A stretch of 64,000 nt of DNA from Albimonas donghaensis (lineage in GTDB: Bacteria > Pseudomonadota > Alphaproteobacteria > Rhodobacterales > Rhodobacteraceae): the NCBI RefSeq assembly GCF_900106695.1, contig NZ_FNMZ01000001.1, positions 310,001-374,000 on the forward strand, in the 5' to 3' direction. Both the position numbers and the translations under genes were made by a program. Shown one piece after another: positions 50,775 to 59,977 of the stretch (position 1 is its first letter; every line of letters begins with the position of its first letter). The notes beneath the pieces are model-generated. The model saw only the letters and a list, made by a program, of their open reading frames with translations. It did no database searches and was not told where the DNA came from.

Positions 50775-51221
50775 ATGGAGCTGGAGGCGGAGGACATCGC
50801 CCTGATGCGCGATGGCTGGCGCAGCGCGATGCGCGTCCGCGCCATGGCGGCGGGGCTGTTCTACGGACGGCTGTTCCAGATCTCGCCGCAGAGCCAGGCG
50901 CTGTTTCGCGGCGATCTGGCCGCCCAGGGCCGCAAGCTGGCGGAACTGATGGACTATGTGATCCTGCATCTCGACGCGCCCGACACGCTGCTTCCCGCGG
51001 CGGAGGCGCTGGCGCGCCGTCATGTGGAATACGGGGTGCGGGCGGAGGACTACGCCAATGTCGGCCAGGCGCTGATCTGGATGCTGGAGCGGGTGTTGAA
51101 GGAGGATTTCACCCCCGCCCAGCGTCTCGCCTGGGGGCGGGGCTACGCGGGGCTGTCGAAGGCGATGATCGCCGCGGCCGATCCCGCCCGGTCCCCGCGG
51201 CTCGGGGTTTCGGGCGGATGA
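50775..51221 (+). CDS. Single-domain bacterial globin
   Basis: Encodes 148 residues. The family pattern is clear: 'LFYGRLFQISPQSQALFRGD', 'AAQGRKLAELMDYVILHLD', the proximal haem His83 in 'ARRHVEYGVRAEDYANVG', and 'DFTPAQRLAWGRGYAGL'. A Gln in the E helix (Q51) is the likely distal residue. Such globins bind O2 or NO, and many detoxify NO. It lies just upstream of the LOV/PAS hybrid kinase and points the same way; a link between the two is possible but not shown. Confidence 0.85.
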   Translation: MELEAEDIALMRDGWRSAMRVRAMAAGLFYGRLFQISPQSQALFRGDLAAQGRKLAELMDYVILHLDAPDTLLPAAEALARRHVEYGVRAEDYANVGQALIWMLERVLKEDFTPAQRLAWGRGYAGLSKAMIAAADPARSPRLGVSGG

Positions 51222-51359
51222 GGCGGGCCCGCGCGCCGGGGCCCGCCGCGAAAATCACGCATGCCGCGTCGAATCGGGGCCGGCGCACACCAAACCCTAA
51301 CCAAGTCGGTTCATTGCTTCGGCGACGATTCCTTTAGGCCGCATGGCGAGGTGAGACGG

Positions 51360-54300
51360 ATGCCGGAGGACGAGGCCCTGCTTCGCGCGCTGGCGCAGCT
51401 CGAACGCCGCCGCACGCGGGAGGCGGCGGCGCTGCGGGAAGCCAACGCGCTGCTGGCGGGGCTGGAGCGGATGACCGCCGCCGACGGGCCGGCGGAGGCG
51501 CTGGCCGCGCTGCTCGACGCGCTGCGCGGGGCCCTGGGTTGCGACGCGACGGCGGTGCTGACGCCGGAGGGAGGAGACCTGGTCTTCGCCCATGCCGCGG
51601 GCCTGCGCCTGGCGGGCTGGCTTCCCGGCGCGGCGGAGGCCGTGGGCGCCGCCCCGGCCCGTCTCGACGACCTGTCGGAGGAGCCTTGGTGGCCGGGCGA
51701 CCGTCGCGGCGTCGATCACGGCTCGGACCCCGCGTCGCCGCAAGAGCCCGCCGCCGGCCGGCCCGATCGGCCCCCCGCGTCCTCCGCCGCCGCACCCCGC
51801 CAAGCCGAATCCGAAGCCGCCGCCGGCGAGCCCCCGCCCCCCGCGCTTCCGCCCTTGGCGCGGCCCGGTGCGCGCGACCCGCTCGCCGGTCTTCCCCCGG
51901 CGATGGCCGCGCGGCTCGCGGGGGGCGCCGGTCCGCCGGCCTCTCCGGCCCCCGAGGCGGAGACGACCGCGCCCGGGTCGGACGACGCGCCCATGCGGGC
52001 CTGGATCTCCGCGCCCGTGCCGGCGGAGGACGGCGCCCCGCCCTCCGTCCTCGCCTGTCTCTCCCGCCGCGCCGCCGGGTTCGGCGACGACGACCTGCGC
52101 CTGGTGGCGCGCTTCGCCGGGCTCGCCGCCCAGGTGCTCGCCAACCACGCGCTGGCCGAGCGCAACGCGCTGCTCGCGGCGGTGGTCGAGGGGTCCTCCG
52201 CCTCCGTCGTCATCGCCGAGGCCTCCGGCCACGCCCCGTCGCGGCCCGCGTCCGCCTCCCGCGGCGACTTCCCGCTGATCTACGTCAACCGCGCGTTCGA
52301 GACCCTGACCGGCTGGTCCCGCGCCGAGGCGCTGGGCCGCGACTGCCGCTTCCTCTCGGCCGAGCCCCCCGACAGCCCCGAGCGCGCCCGCCTTCGCCAG
52401 GCCATGCAGGACGGGGCGACGGGCCGCTTCGTGCTGCGCAACCGCGCGCGCGACGGCCGCGCCTTCTGGAACGAGCTCTCGCTGCACCCGATCCTCGACG
52501 CCGACGGGCGCATCGACAAGATCGTCGCCACCCAGGTCGACGTCACCGAACGCATGAAGGCCGAGCGCGACCGCGACCGCGCCCGCTCGCGCCTGATCAA
52601 CGCGCTGGCCTCGCTGGGGCAGGGGTTCCTGCTGCTCGACGACCGCGGGCGGGTGGTCTTCGCCAACCCGCCCTATCGCGATTTCTTCGCCCCCGGCGAC
52701 GCGCCCTGGGCGCCCGGGCGCAGGTTCGAGGATGTCTGGGCCGCCCGCCTCGCGGCGCAGGGTCGGCCCGAGGACGCCGCCCGCGCCGAGGCCCGCGCCC
52801 GGCTGGAGGGGATGCGCGCCGGCCGCGCCGAGCGGGAGGAGACGCTGCCCGACGGCCGCATCCTGCTGATGACCGAACAGCCCGCCCCCGATGGCGGCTG
52901 CATGTCCATGGCGGTCGACGTCACCCGCCTTAAGACCTCCGAGCGGATGCTGGCCGGGCGCGCGGCGGCGATGGACGCGGCCCAGGACGGCATCGCCATC
53001 GCCGATGAGGCGGGGCGCATCGTCTACATGAACCCCGCGCATCGGGCGATGTTCGGGTTCGAGGATGAGTCGGCGGCGCTGGGGCGTCCCTGGCTCGACC
53101 TCTACGCCCCGGACCGGGCGGACTGGCTGGTCCGCCGCATCCTGCCCGAGCTGGAGACCCGCGGCGCCTGGCGCGGTGAGCTCAAGGGCCGGCGGCGCGA
53201 CGGCGGCGCGGTGGATCAGGAGGTTTCGCTGACCCTGGTCGAGGGCTTCGGCCTTGTCTGCGTGAGCCGCGACACCGCCGAACGGCGGCGGGCGGAGGCC
53301 GAGCAGGCTCGGCTGCGCGATCAGCTCCACGCCGCCCAGCGGCATGAGGCGATCGGGGTGCTGGCGGCGGGGATCGCGCATGATTTCAACAACCTGCTCT
53401 CCGCGATCACCGGCTCCGCGGCGATGATCGCGGGCGCGGTCCCCCCCGCCGCGGCGGAGCGGCGGCATGCGGAGCGGATCCTGGCGGCGGGCGGACGGGC
53501 GGCGGACCTGGTCTCTCGCCTTCTGGCGGTGGGCCGGCGCCCGGCGCCGCGGGCCGAGTCCGATCTGCGCGCGGCGCTGGACGACGCCACCGACCTGGTG
53601 CGCGCCGGTCTGCCGACCCAGATCGACCTGCATATCGAGGCCGCGGAGACGCCGCTTCGCGCCCGCATCGACCCCACTGATTTCCTGCAGGTGCTGCTCA
53701 ACCTGGTGATCAACGCCCGCGACGCGATGACGGAGAGCGGGGCGGCGGGCGTGATCTCGGTGGTGCTGGACGCGGCCATGGCGCCGGAACCGGGCGACGA
53801 CCCGACCCCGTCGGCGGAGCCGGGCGGGGCGGCGTCCGGTGGTCGGGCGAGCCCGCAGCCGGGCGGCGGCGCCCTGGACGCGAGCCTTGCGCGCGCCGCC
53901 CACTCGGCCGGGACCGCGCCGGCCGCGCTGTCGCCGCCTTCCGGGCCCGCCCCCGCGCCCGTCCCCGCACCCGTCCTCGCACCCGTCCTGGGGCCAGCCT
54001 CGGCGCCGCGCTTCGCGCCGGCCGAAACCCAGGCGATCTCCGCGTCCTCCGCGCCCGGACGATCCGCCGTCGTCGACCCGCTGTGCGGCGCGCCGGCGTT
54101 GCGGCTCAGCGCGGCCCCCGCCGGCACGGCCTGCGCCCGGCTTCGGGTCCGCGACACCGGCTGCGGGATCCCGCCCGACCGGATCCGGGAGATTTTCGAG
54201 CCCTATTTCACCACCAAGGGCGGGGCCGGCACCGGGTTGGGCCTGTCGGTGCTGGCGAGCCTGGTGCAGGGCGCGGGCGGCGGGCTCGCCCTGCGCTCGC

Positions 54301-55157
54301 GCGAAGGGGTGGGGACCGAGTTCGAAGTGCTGTGGCCGCTGGCGCGTCCGGATGCGGCGGCGGCGCCGGCGCCTTCCGCGGTTCATGCGGGCGGCGCCGG
54401 GGCCGGGGCCATGCGGCGCGACGCGGAGGCGCAGGACGATCCCGCGGCGCGCACCGGGCGCTCCATTGGTTCAGCCGCCATGGCCGCGTCGTCCTCGACG
54501 CCCGCCGCCGCGCCTCCCTTCGCCCCGCCGGCGCCCGACCTGCCGGCCGCGCGCCCGCTTGCCGGCGCGCTGGCGCTGGTGGTCGACGACGACCCCGCGG
54601 CGGCCGAGACCCTGGGCGCCTTGCTGGAGTCCGCCGGGGCCGAGGCCGCGATATGCCAGCACCCCGCCGACGCGCTGGACGCGTTGGGCGAGGATCCCGG
54701 GGCGTGGCGCCTGCTGGTCACCGATTTCGAGATGCCTGGCCAGAACGGCGCCGACGTGGCCGAGGCCGCGCGCCGGCTCGCCCCGGGCCTGCCGGTGCTG
54801 CTCTGCACAGGACTGGGATTCGAGGCGGTGCGCCGCGCGGGCGGGGAGGGGCTGTTCGATGCGGTGCTGCCCAAGCCCATCGATCCCGATCGCCTGATCG
54901 CCGCCTGCGCCCGCGCGATCGCGGCACGCTCGGGGCTCGCCGCGTCGGGCGCCCCCGTCCCGCCTGACGCCGTCCCGCCCGACGCCGCGCCGCCCGACGC
55001 CGCGTCCGGCGCCGCCCGGCCTCCCGGAATCGCCGCCGATGCGCGCGCCGACGGGGCGCCGACGCCGCCCGCCCCAAGCGCCGCCGACCCGCCGCCCCGC
55101 GGGTCCCCCGCCCGTCCGTCGCCCGCCTCTCCCCGCGCAAGGACCGAGACCCGATGA
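51360..55157 (+). CDS. Hybrid histidine kinase with GAF, LOV-like and PAS domains and a receiver
   Basis: Encodes 1,265 residues starting MPEDEALLRALAQLERRRTR (GAGGTGA upstream). It has a short coiled coil, a GAF-like domain split by a Pro-rich insert (about 120-200), and a LOV-like PAS domain: 'GRDCRFL' with Cys329, 'RDGRAFWNELSLHP' and 'ATQVDVTE'. Two more PAS domains follow (about 415-535 and 540-660), then HisKA with the phospho-His in 'IAHDFNNLLSAI' (about 673). The ATPase N-box is 'LNLVINARDAM' (about 777) and the G-boxes start at 'DTGCGIPP' (about 931), separated by a long low-complexity insert. The receiver has Asp1122 ('LVTDFEMPG') and a Pro/Asp/Ala-rich tail. It signals to the response regulator overlapping its end. 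Confidence 0.85.
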   Translation: MPEDEALLRALAQLERRRTREAAALREANALLAGLERMTAADGPAEALAALLDALRGALGCDATAVLTPEGGDLVFAHAAGLRLAGWLPGAAEAVGAAPARLDDLSEEPWWPGDRRGVDHGSDPASPQEPAAGRPDRPPASSAAAPRQAESEAAAGEPPPPALPPLARPGARDPLAGLPPAMAARLAGGAGPPASPAPEAETTAPGSDDAPMRAWISAPVPAEDGAPPSVLACLSRRAAGFGDDDLRLVARFAGLAAQVLANHALAERNALLAAVVEGSSASVVIAEASGHAPSRPASASRGDFPLIYVNRAFETLTGWSRAEALGRDCRFLSAEPPDSPERARLRQAMQDGATGRFVLRNRARDGRAFWNELSLHPILDADGRIDKIVATQVDVTERMKAERDRDRARSRLINALASLGQGFLLLDDRGRVVFANPPYRDFFAPGDAPWAPGRRFEDVWAARLAAQGRPEDAARAEARARLEGMRAGRAEREETLPDGRILLMTEQPAPDGGCMSMAVDVTRLKTSERMLAGRAAAMDAAQDGIAIADEAGRIVYMNPAHRAMFGFEDESAALGRPWLDLYAPDRADWLVRRILPELETRGAWRGELKGRRRDGGAVDQEVSLTLVEGFGLVCVSRDTAERRRAEAEQARLRDQLHAAQRHEAIGVLAAGIAHDFNNLLSAITGSAAMIAGAVPPAAAERRHAERILAAGGRAADLVSRLLAVGRRPAPRAESDLRAALDDATDLVRAGLPTQIDLHIEAAETPLRARIDPTDFLQVLLNLVINARDAMTESGAAGVISVVLDAAMAPEPGDDPTPSAEPGGAASGGRASPQPGGGALDASLARAAHSAGTAPAALSPPSGPAPAPVPAPVLAPVLGPASAPRFAPAETQAISASSAPGRSAVVDPLCGAPALRLSAAPAGTACARLRVRDTGCGIPPDRIREIFEPYFTTKGGAGTGLGLSVLASLVQGAGGGLALRSREGVGTEFEVLWPLARPDAAAAPAPSAVHAGGAGAGAMRRDAEAQDDPAARTGRSIGSAAMAASSSTPAAAPPFAPPAPDLPAARPLAGALALVVDDDPAAAETLGALLESAGAEAAICQHPADALDALGEDPGAWRLLVTDFEMPGQNGADVAEAARRLAPGLPVLLCTGLGFEAVRRAGGEGLFDAVLPKPIDPDRLIAACARAIAARSGLAASGAPVPPDAVPPDAAPPDAASGAARPPGIAADARADGAPTPPAPSAADPPPRGSPARPSPASPRARTETR

Positions 55158-55771
55158 AGATCCTGATCGCCGACGACCACGACCTGGTGCGCGACACGCT
55201 CGCGGCCTTCCTGTCGCTGGAGCCGAACCTGGACGTCTCGGCGGTGGAGAGCCTGCCCGCGGCCACCGCCCGGATCGAGGCGGAGGGTCCATTCGACCTG
55301 GTGATGCTGGATTACGGCATGCCGGGGATGAACGGGCTGCGCGGCCTGGGGGAGGCGATCGGGCTGAATGGAGGGCGGCCGGTGGCGCTGATGTCGGGCG
55401 TCGCCCCCCGGGCCGTGGCGGCGGAGGCGCTGGAGGCGGGCGCGGCCGGATTCCTGCCCAAGACCATCGCCGCGGCGTCGCTGGTCCACGCGGTGCGCTT
55501 CATGCTGGCCGGCGAGAAATACGCGCCGATCCAGTTCATGACCGCGCCGGAGGCCGAGCCCGAGGCGCATCCGCTGGCCGACAAGCTCTCCGGGCGGGAG
55601 CGGGAGGTGCTGGGCGGGCTGTGCCGGGGGCTGTCCAACAAGGAGATCGCGCGGGAACTGGAGCTTCAGGAGGTGACGGTGAAGCTGCACGTCAAGACGC
55701 TGTGCCGGAAGCTGGAGGCGCGCAACCGCACCCAGGCGGCGATGATCGCGAAGGAGGCCGAGCTGATCTGA
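55154..55771 (+). CDS. LuxR/NarL-family response regulator
   Basis: Encodes 205 residues. The receiver domain has the acidic pocket 'IADDHD', phospho-Asp53 ('VMLDYGMPG') and Lys in 'FLPK'. The C-terminal LuxR-type helix-turn-helix is 'LSGREREVLGGLCRGLSNKE' onward to 'EVTVKLHVKTLCRKL' (about 145-200). The start overlaps the kinase stop by 4 bp (ATGA), so this is the cognate partner. Target genes are unknown. Confidence 0.9.
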   Translation: MKILIADDHDLVRDTLAAFLSLEPNLDVSAVESLPAATARIEAEGPFDLVMLDYGMPGMNGLRGLGEAIGLNGGRPVALMSGVAPRAVAAEALEAGAAGFLPKTIAAASLVHAVRFMLAGEKYAPIQFMTAPEAEPEAHPLADKLSGREREVLGGLCRGLSNKEIARELELQEVTVKLHVKTLCRKLEARNRTQAAMIAKEAELI

Positions 55772-55780
55772 GCCATCGGA

Positions 55781-55807
55781 GCCCCTTGCGGGGCGCACCT
55801 TTCTCTC
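55781..55807 (+). terminator. Weak terminator-like hairpin after the response regulator
   Basis: GCCCC-TTGC-GGGGC (55781-55794) is followed by GCACCTTTCTCTCC, with T-rich but interrupted bases. It sits ten bases after the stop of the response regulator gene and is the likely end of the two-gene kinase operon. Confidence 0.4.
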
Positions 55808-56365
55808 CGGCCGCAGGCGGCCTCCGGGCGCCGGGGCTTGTCGTGGTCGGCGGGCCGGGACCGGGGGGCGGGTTCTCATGGTCGCGAGCCGGAAACGGAT
55901 GGCGGCGTGCCTGCGCGCCGAGGCGGGCATGTGGGCGGCGGGGATGTCGTCGGGGTTCCGCTGCTGGCGGGCGGCGAGGCCCGGACCCACGGGCGCCGGT
56001 TCAGCCGCCGCTCGCCCCGGCGCCGTCGGCGGCAGGGCCGCGGACGGATTCCGACCGCCTCCCGGCGGGCCGCGCGGGGCGGGCTGTTCGTCCAGAGGCC
56101 GCGGGCGGTCGGGCCCTCGCGGATCGCGCGGGCGTGGCAGGCGCGGTTCGCGATCCCGGGCCCGCCGCCCTAGTCTCGATCAGCGACGAACGGGGGCACA
56201 TACCGGCGCGTTCCCAGCTGGTCGAGCGTCAGTTGCAGGCGGACGGGACGGCAGTCGGAGCCGACCCGGGCGCGGCTTTTCGGGGTCGAGCCGGGTCGGG
56301 GCAGGGGACGTCCGCCCCCCGGTTCGCCCACGGATTGCGGGAACGGCCGTGCAGCCATGGTCGCC

Positions 56366-56440
56366 GGCGGCGCTCCGCCTCTTGTCCCGGCGGCGCTCCG
56401 CCTCTTGTCCCGGCGGCCCTCCGCCTCTTGTCCCGGCGGC
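56366..56440 (+). repeat. 23-bp tandem repeat, 3.3 copies
   Basis: The unit, starting GGCGGCGCTCCGCC and ending TCTTGTCCC, repeats at 56366, 56389 and 56412, with a partial fourth copy from 56435; copy three has one base change. Each unit begins with a small dyad (GGCGG-CGCT-CCGCC). The period is not a multiple of three, which argues against coding. It lies in the gene-free stretch 55,772-57,101, where the long frames are Arg/Pro/Gly noise and I find no protein-like sequence. Confidence 0.75.
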
Positions 56441-57101
56441 CCCATACGCCCGGAGACGGATGCAGGAACCGCCGATCATCGCGATGTCGCGGTCCCGGCC
56501 CCCCGGCGGACAAGTCGCCGGCAGAGCATCGAGCGCGGACCGAACCGCTCGCGCAGGTCTCTCCAGAGGCGTCCGGCCCCTCCACGGATGCCGCCGATCA
56601 CCCGAAGGTTGTCCCCCCATGGCTTTCGCGGAGCCGCGGGGCGGGAAGATCGCCCATCCCCTGTCGCCCGGAGCGTGGCGGCGTATCGAAGCCTCCTGTC
56701 TTCGGCGGTTGGGTCAAACCCTCGCGCCCACACGGATCCCGTCCGCGGGATCAGTTCGCGGGGCCAGGTCCCAGCGGCGAAGACACTGGCATGACGAGAC
56801 CCTCCTGGGAGGGCCTGCGCAGGTCGCCTCGCGCGCCGTGACCTCGCCCGCGGACTCGCCGCGGCGCCGGGAGGGGGAAGTCGTGACGGCGGCGCGCGGT
56901 CCGGGCCGTCTTCGACGGTCGCCCGCGACCCTGTCAACCGTCCGTCCGCCGGCCGGATGGAGATGGCTCCGCGGGCGCCCCGGCCGCAGCGCCGCGCGGG
57001 CGCCCGGGCGGCCGTCGGCGCGGCGGTCGTCGCGCGGCTCCCGCGCTCGCCGTCCTCCGGCCCGTTGACATGCCGCGCGCCCGGGCGTTACCTCGGGCGC
57101 A

Positions 57102-57184
57102 TCCGTCGGGGGGCCCAGCTGGGCTGAGAGGGCATCGCGCCGACCCGTCGAACCTGATCCGGGTCATGCCGGCGAAGGGAACGG
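57102..57184 (+). promoter_or_regulatory. TPP riboswitch (THI element)
   Basis: The conserved core is evident: GGGCTGAGAGGG (the CTGAGA pyrimidine-sensing element) and then ACCTGATCCGGG, followed by ATGCCGGCGAAGGGA. It lies about 160 bases before thiY, and the intervening bases could form the expression platform. Thiamine pyrophosphate binding should shut down the thiYZX transporter operon. Confidence 0.95.
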
Positions 57185-57342
57185 ATCCCGCGGCCCCGGC
57201 CGTCGGCGCCCGCACGTCCATTGCGGATGTCGCGCGCCCGGCCTCCGCGCAACCCTTCCCCCTGCCATGCGCGTCCCGGCCGTTCCGCCTCGCCGCGCCC
57301 GGGCTCCGACGCCCCGCGGCCACGACCGAAGGGCTCCGCGCC

Positions 57343-58347
57343 ATGCGCCTGAACTCCCGCCCCGCCCGCGCCGTCACCCGCGCCGCCGCGCTGGCGCTCG
57401 CCGCCGGCCTCTCCGCCGCGCCGGCCGCGGCCGCCGACCGCCTCTCGGTGGTGCTCGACTGGTTCGTGAACCCCGACCACGGCCCCCTGATCGTCGCCGA
57501 GGCGCGCGGCTACTTCGCCGACGAAGGGCTGGAGGTGGAGATCATCGCCCCCGCCGACCCCGCCGATCCGCCCAAGATGGCCGCGGCCGGGCGCGCCGAC
57601 ATCGCCATCGGCTACCAGCCCCAGCTCCACCTCCAGATCCATGAGGAGCTGCCCCTGATCCGCGTCGGCACGCTGGTCGCCACGCCGCTCAACTGCCTGC
57701 TGGTGCTGGAGGACGGCGGCGCGGAGGCCATCGCGGACCTGAAGGGCAAGCGCATCGGCTATTCGGTCGCGGGGGTGGAGGAGGCGCTGCTCTCCGCCGT
57801 GCTCACCCCCGCCGGGCTGACGCTGGACGACATCGAGCTGATCAACGTCAACTGGTCGCTCTCGCCCGCGCTGATGTCGGGGCAGGTGGACGCGGTGATC
57901 GGCGCCTTCCGCAATTTCGAGCTCAACCAGATGGAGATCGAGGGCCGCCCCGGCCGCTGCTTCTTCCTCGAGGAGCACGGCCTGCCCCCCTATGACGAAC
58001 TGATCTACCTCGCCAATCCCGAGACCATGGACCCCGCCGTCATCGCCCGCTTCCTGCGCGCGACCGAGCGGGCGACCCAGTATATCGTCAACCATCCGCA
58101 GGCGTCGTGGGAGATCTTCGCCGGGACCGCGCCCGAGTTGCAGGACGAGCTGAACGAAAAGGCCTGGTTCGACACCTATCCCCGCTTCGCGCTGCGCCCC
58201 GCGGCGTTCTCCGCCGGGCGCTACGCGGCGTTCGAGGCGTGGCTGGTTTCCGCCGGCCTGGTCGAGACCCCGCTGGCGGTGGAGACGCTGGCCATCGACG
58301 TCACCGCGATCCCCGCCCCCACTCCCGCCTCCGCCGCGACGGAATGA
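57343..58347 (+). CDS. thiY: Thiamine-precursor ABC transporter, substrate-binding protein
   Basis: Encodes 334 residues starting MRLNSRPARAVTRAAALALA. Signal peptide to about residue 29 ('AAPAAAADR'). The body is of the NMT1/THI5-like type: 'VVLDWFVNPDHGPLIVAEAR', 'GYFADEGLEVEI', 'RADIAIGYQPQLHL' and 'GQVDAVIGAFRNFELNQMEI'. With the upstream TPP riboswitch and downstream ThiZ and ThiX genes, this fits the formylaminopyrimidine (HMP precursor) binding protein ThiY. It ends in an ATGA overlap with thiZ. Confidence 0.9.
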   Translation: MRLNSRPARAVTRAAALALAAGLSAAPAAAADRLSVVLDWFVNPDHGPLIVAEARGYFADEGLEVEIIAPADPADPPKMAAAGRADIAIGYQPQLHLQIHEELPLIRVGTLVATPLNCLLVLEDGGAEAIADLKGKRIGYSVAGVEEALLSAVLTPAGLTLDDIELINVNWSLSPALMSGQVDAVIGAFRNFELNQMEIEGRPGRCFFLEEHGLPPYDELIYLANPETMDPAVIARFLRATERATQYIVNHPQASWEIFAGTAPELQDELNEKAWFDTYPRFALRPAAFSAGRYAAFEAWLVSAGLVETPLAVETLAIDVTAIPAPTPASAATE

Positions 58348-59081
58348 CCGGCGCGCCCCCTCCCGGCCTGCGCCTGAACGGCACGCTGCGCTTCGGGGCG
58401 CAGGTGCTGTTCCGCGACCTGTCGATGACCGTCCGGCCGGGCGAATGGACCTGCCTGCTGGGCGATTCCGGCGTCGGCAAGTCCACCGTGCTCCGGCTGC
58501 TCGCGGGGCTGGAGACGGGGGCGGCGCTGGAGGGCGAGGCCGGCGCGACCGACGGCGCGCCGCTGGAGGGGCGGATCGCGTGGATGGCGCAGTCCGACCT
58601 GCTCGCCCCCTGGCTGGACCTGCATGAAAACCTCGCCATGGGCGCCCGCCTGCGCGGCGAGCCCCCCGACCGGGACCGCGCCGCGGAACTGCTGGAACGC
58701 GTCGGCCTCGGCCCCCATGCGCACAAGACCCCGCACATGCTCTCGGGCGGGATGCGCCAGCGGGCGGCGCTGGCCCGGGCGTTGATCGAGGACCGGCCCG
58801 TCGCCCTGCTGGACGAGCCCTTCGCGGCGCTCGACCTGCGCACGCGCGCCGCCATGCAGGAACTGGCCTTCGCCGAACTGGCCGGCCGCACGGTCCTGCA
58901 TGTCACCCATGACCCGCACGAGGCCGCGCGGCTCGGCCATCGCATCCTGGTGCTGACCCGCGACGGGCTGGTGGAGCCCGCGCTTCCCGCCGGCCTTCCG
59001 ATCCGCGACGCCGCGGGGCCGGAGGTGCTGGAGGCGCAGGCCCGCCTCACCCGCCTGCTGCTGGGCGAGACGAGGGCGTGA
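58344..59081 (+). CDS. thiZ: Thiamine-precursor ABC transporter, ATP-binding protein
   Basis: Encodes 245 residues with Walker A 'GDSGVGKST' (40-48), Q-loop 'AWMAQSDLLAPW', signature 'LSGGMRQRAALARAL' (133-147), Walker B 'VALLDEPFAALD' (153-164) and the H-loop His in 'VTHDPHEA'. It energises the ThiXYZ importer. Overlaps both neighbours by 4 bp. Confidence 0.9.
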   Translation: MTGAPPPGLRLNGTLRFGAQVLFRDLSMTVRPGEWTCLLGDSGVGKSTVLRLLAGLETGAALEGEAGATDGAPLEGRIAWMAQSDLLAPWLDLHENLAMGARLRGEPPDRDRAAELLERVGLGPHAHKTPHMLSGGMRQRAALARALIEDRPVALLDEPFAALDLRTRAAMQELAFAELAGRTVLHVTHDPHEAARLGHRILVLTRDGLVEPALPAGLPIRDAAGPEVLEAQARLTRLLLGETRA

Positions 59082-59890
59082 GCCGCCCCCCCGACCCCGC
59101 CCGCTCCGACCCAGCGGGTCCGGATACCAGTCGGCTGCGCGACCGGGTCCGGGACCGGGCGCTGGTCGCCGCCATTCTGGTCGGCGCCTGGGCGGCGGTG
59201 GCCTGGGGGACCGGCGCGCCGGCCTTCATCCTGCCCTCTCCGCTGCGCGTGGCGGAGGCCTTCGTCGCCAATGCCGCGCTGATCGGGGATCACGCGCTGG
59301 TGACGCTGGCCGAGGTGCTGGCCGGGCTGGCGCTGGGCGCGGGGCTGGGGGCGGCGACGGCGGTGTGGCTCAGCCTCTCGGCCCCGGCCCGGCGGCTGGT
59401 GATGCCGGCGCTGGTGTTCAGCCAGGCGGTGCCGATCTTCGCGCTGGCCCCGGTGCTGACCCTGTGGCTGGGCTACGGGATCTGGCCCAAGATCCTGGTG
59501 ACGGTGCTGATCATCTACTTTCCCGTCGCCTCGGCCTTTCTGGACGGGCTGCGGCGGGCCGACCCCGCGTTGATCGAGCTCGCCCGGGTCATGGGCGGCG
59601 GGCGCTGGCGGATCCTGCTGCGCATCCGGGCGCCGCTGGCGCTGCCGGACCTCGCGTCCGGCCTGCGGCTGGCGGCGGTCTACGCGCCGATCGGGGCGGT
59701 GATCGGGGAATGGGTCGGGGCCTCGAAGGGGCTCGGCTACCTGATGCTGCTGGCCAACGGCCGGGCCAAGACCGACCTGATGTTCGCGGCCCTCGTGGCG
59801 CTGGCGCTGGGCGCGGTGGCGCTGCATGCGGTGCTGGGGAGTCTCGCGACCCGGCTGGAACGGTGGAGCCGCACCGGGCGCTGGCGCTGA
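59078..59890 (+). CDS. thiX: Thiamine-precursor ABC transporter, permease
   Basis: Encodes 270 residues with a GTG start overlapping the thiZ stop. About six membrane segments. The EAA-like loop 'ELARVMGGGRWRILLRIRAP' that contacts the ATPase is clear, as is 'AVIGEWVGASKGLGYLMLLA'. Together with ThiY and ThiZ it imports a thiamine pyrimidine precursor across the inner membrane. Confidence 0.9.
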   Translation: MSRPPDPARSDPAGPDTSRLRDRVRDRALVAAILVGAWAAVAWGTGAPAFILPSPLRVAEAFVANAALIGDHALVTLAEVLAGLALGAGLGAATAVWLSLSAPARRLVMPALVFSQAVPIFALAPVLTLWLGYGIWPKILVTVLIIYFPVASAFLDGLRRADPALIELARVMGGGRWRILLRIRAPLALPDLASGLRLAAVYAPIGAVIGEWVGASKGLGYLMLLANGRAKTDLMFAALVALALGAVALHAVLGSLATRLERWSRTGRWR

Positions 59891-59977
59891 GTTCTGGACA
59901 GGTTCGGTTCATCTCGGCAATGATTTTTCTTTTTTGGCGCGCGTTTGAGGCGTCGACTGGGAAGAGTGATTGTCGGG

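Noticed and set aside
56366-56440. Tandem repeat as a CRISPR array
   Set aside because: The repeats are directly adjacent with no spacers and no cas genes are nearby.
55878-57068. ORFs of 100-400 residues in the 1.3-kb stretch before the riboswitch
   Set aside because: Arg/Pro/Gly-rich frames on several phases at once, crossing a 23-bp tandem repeat; no start signals.
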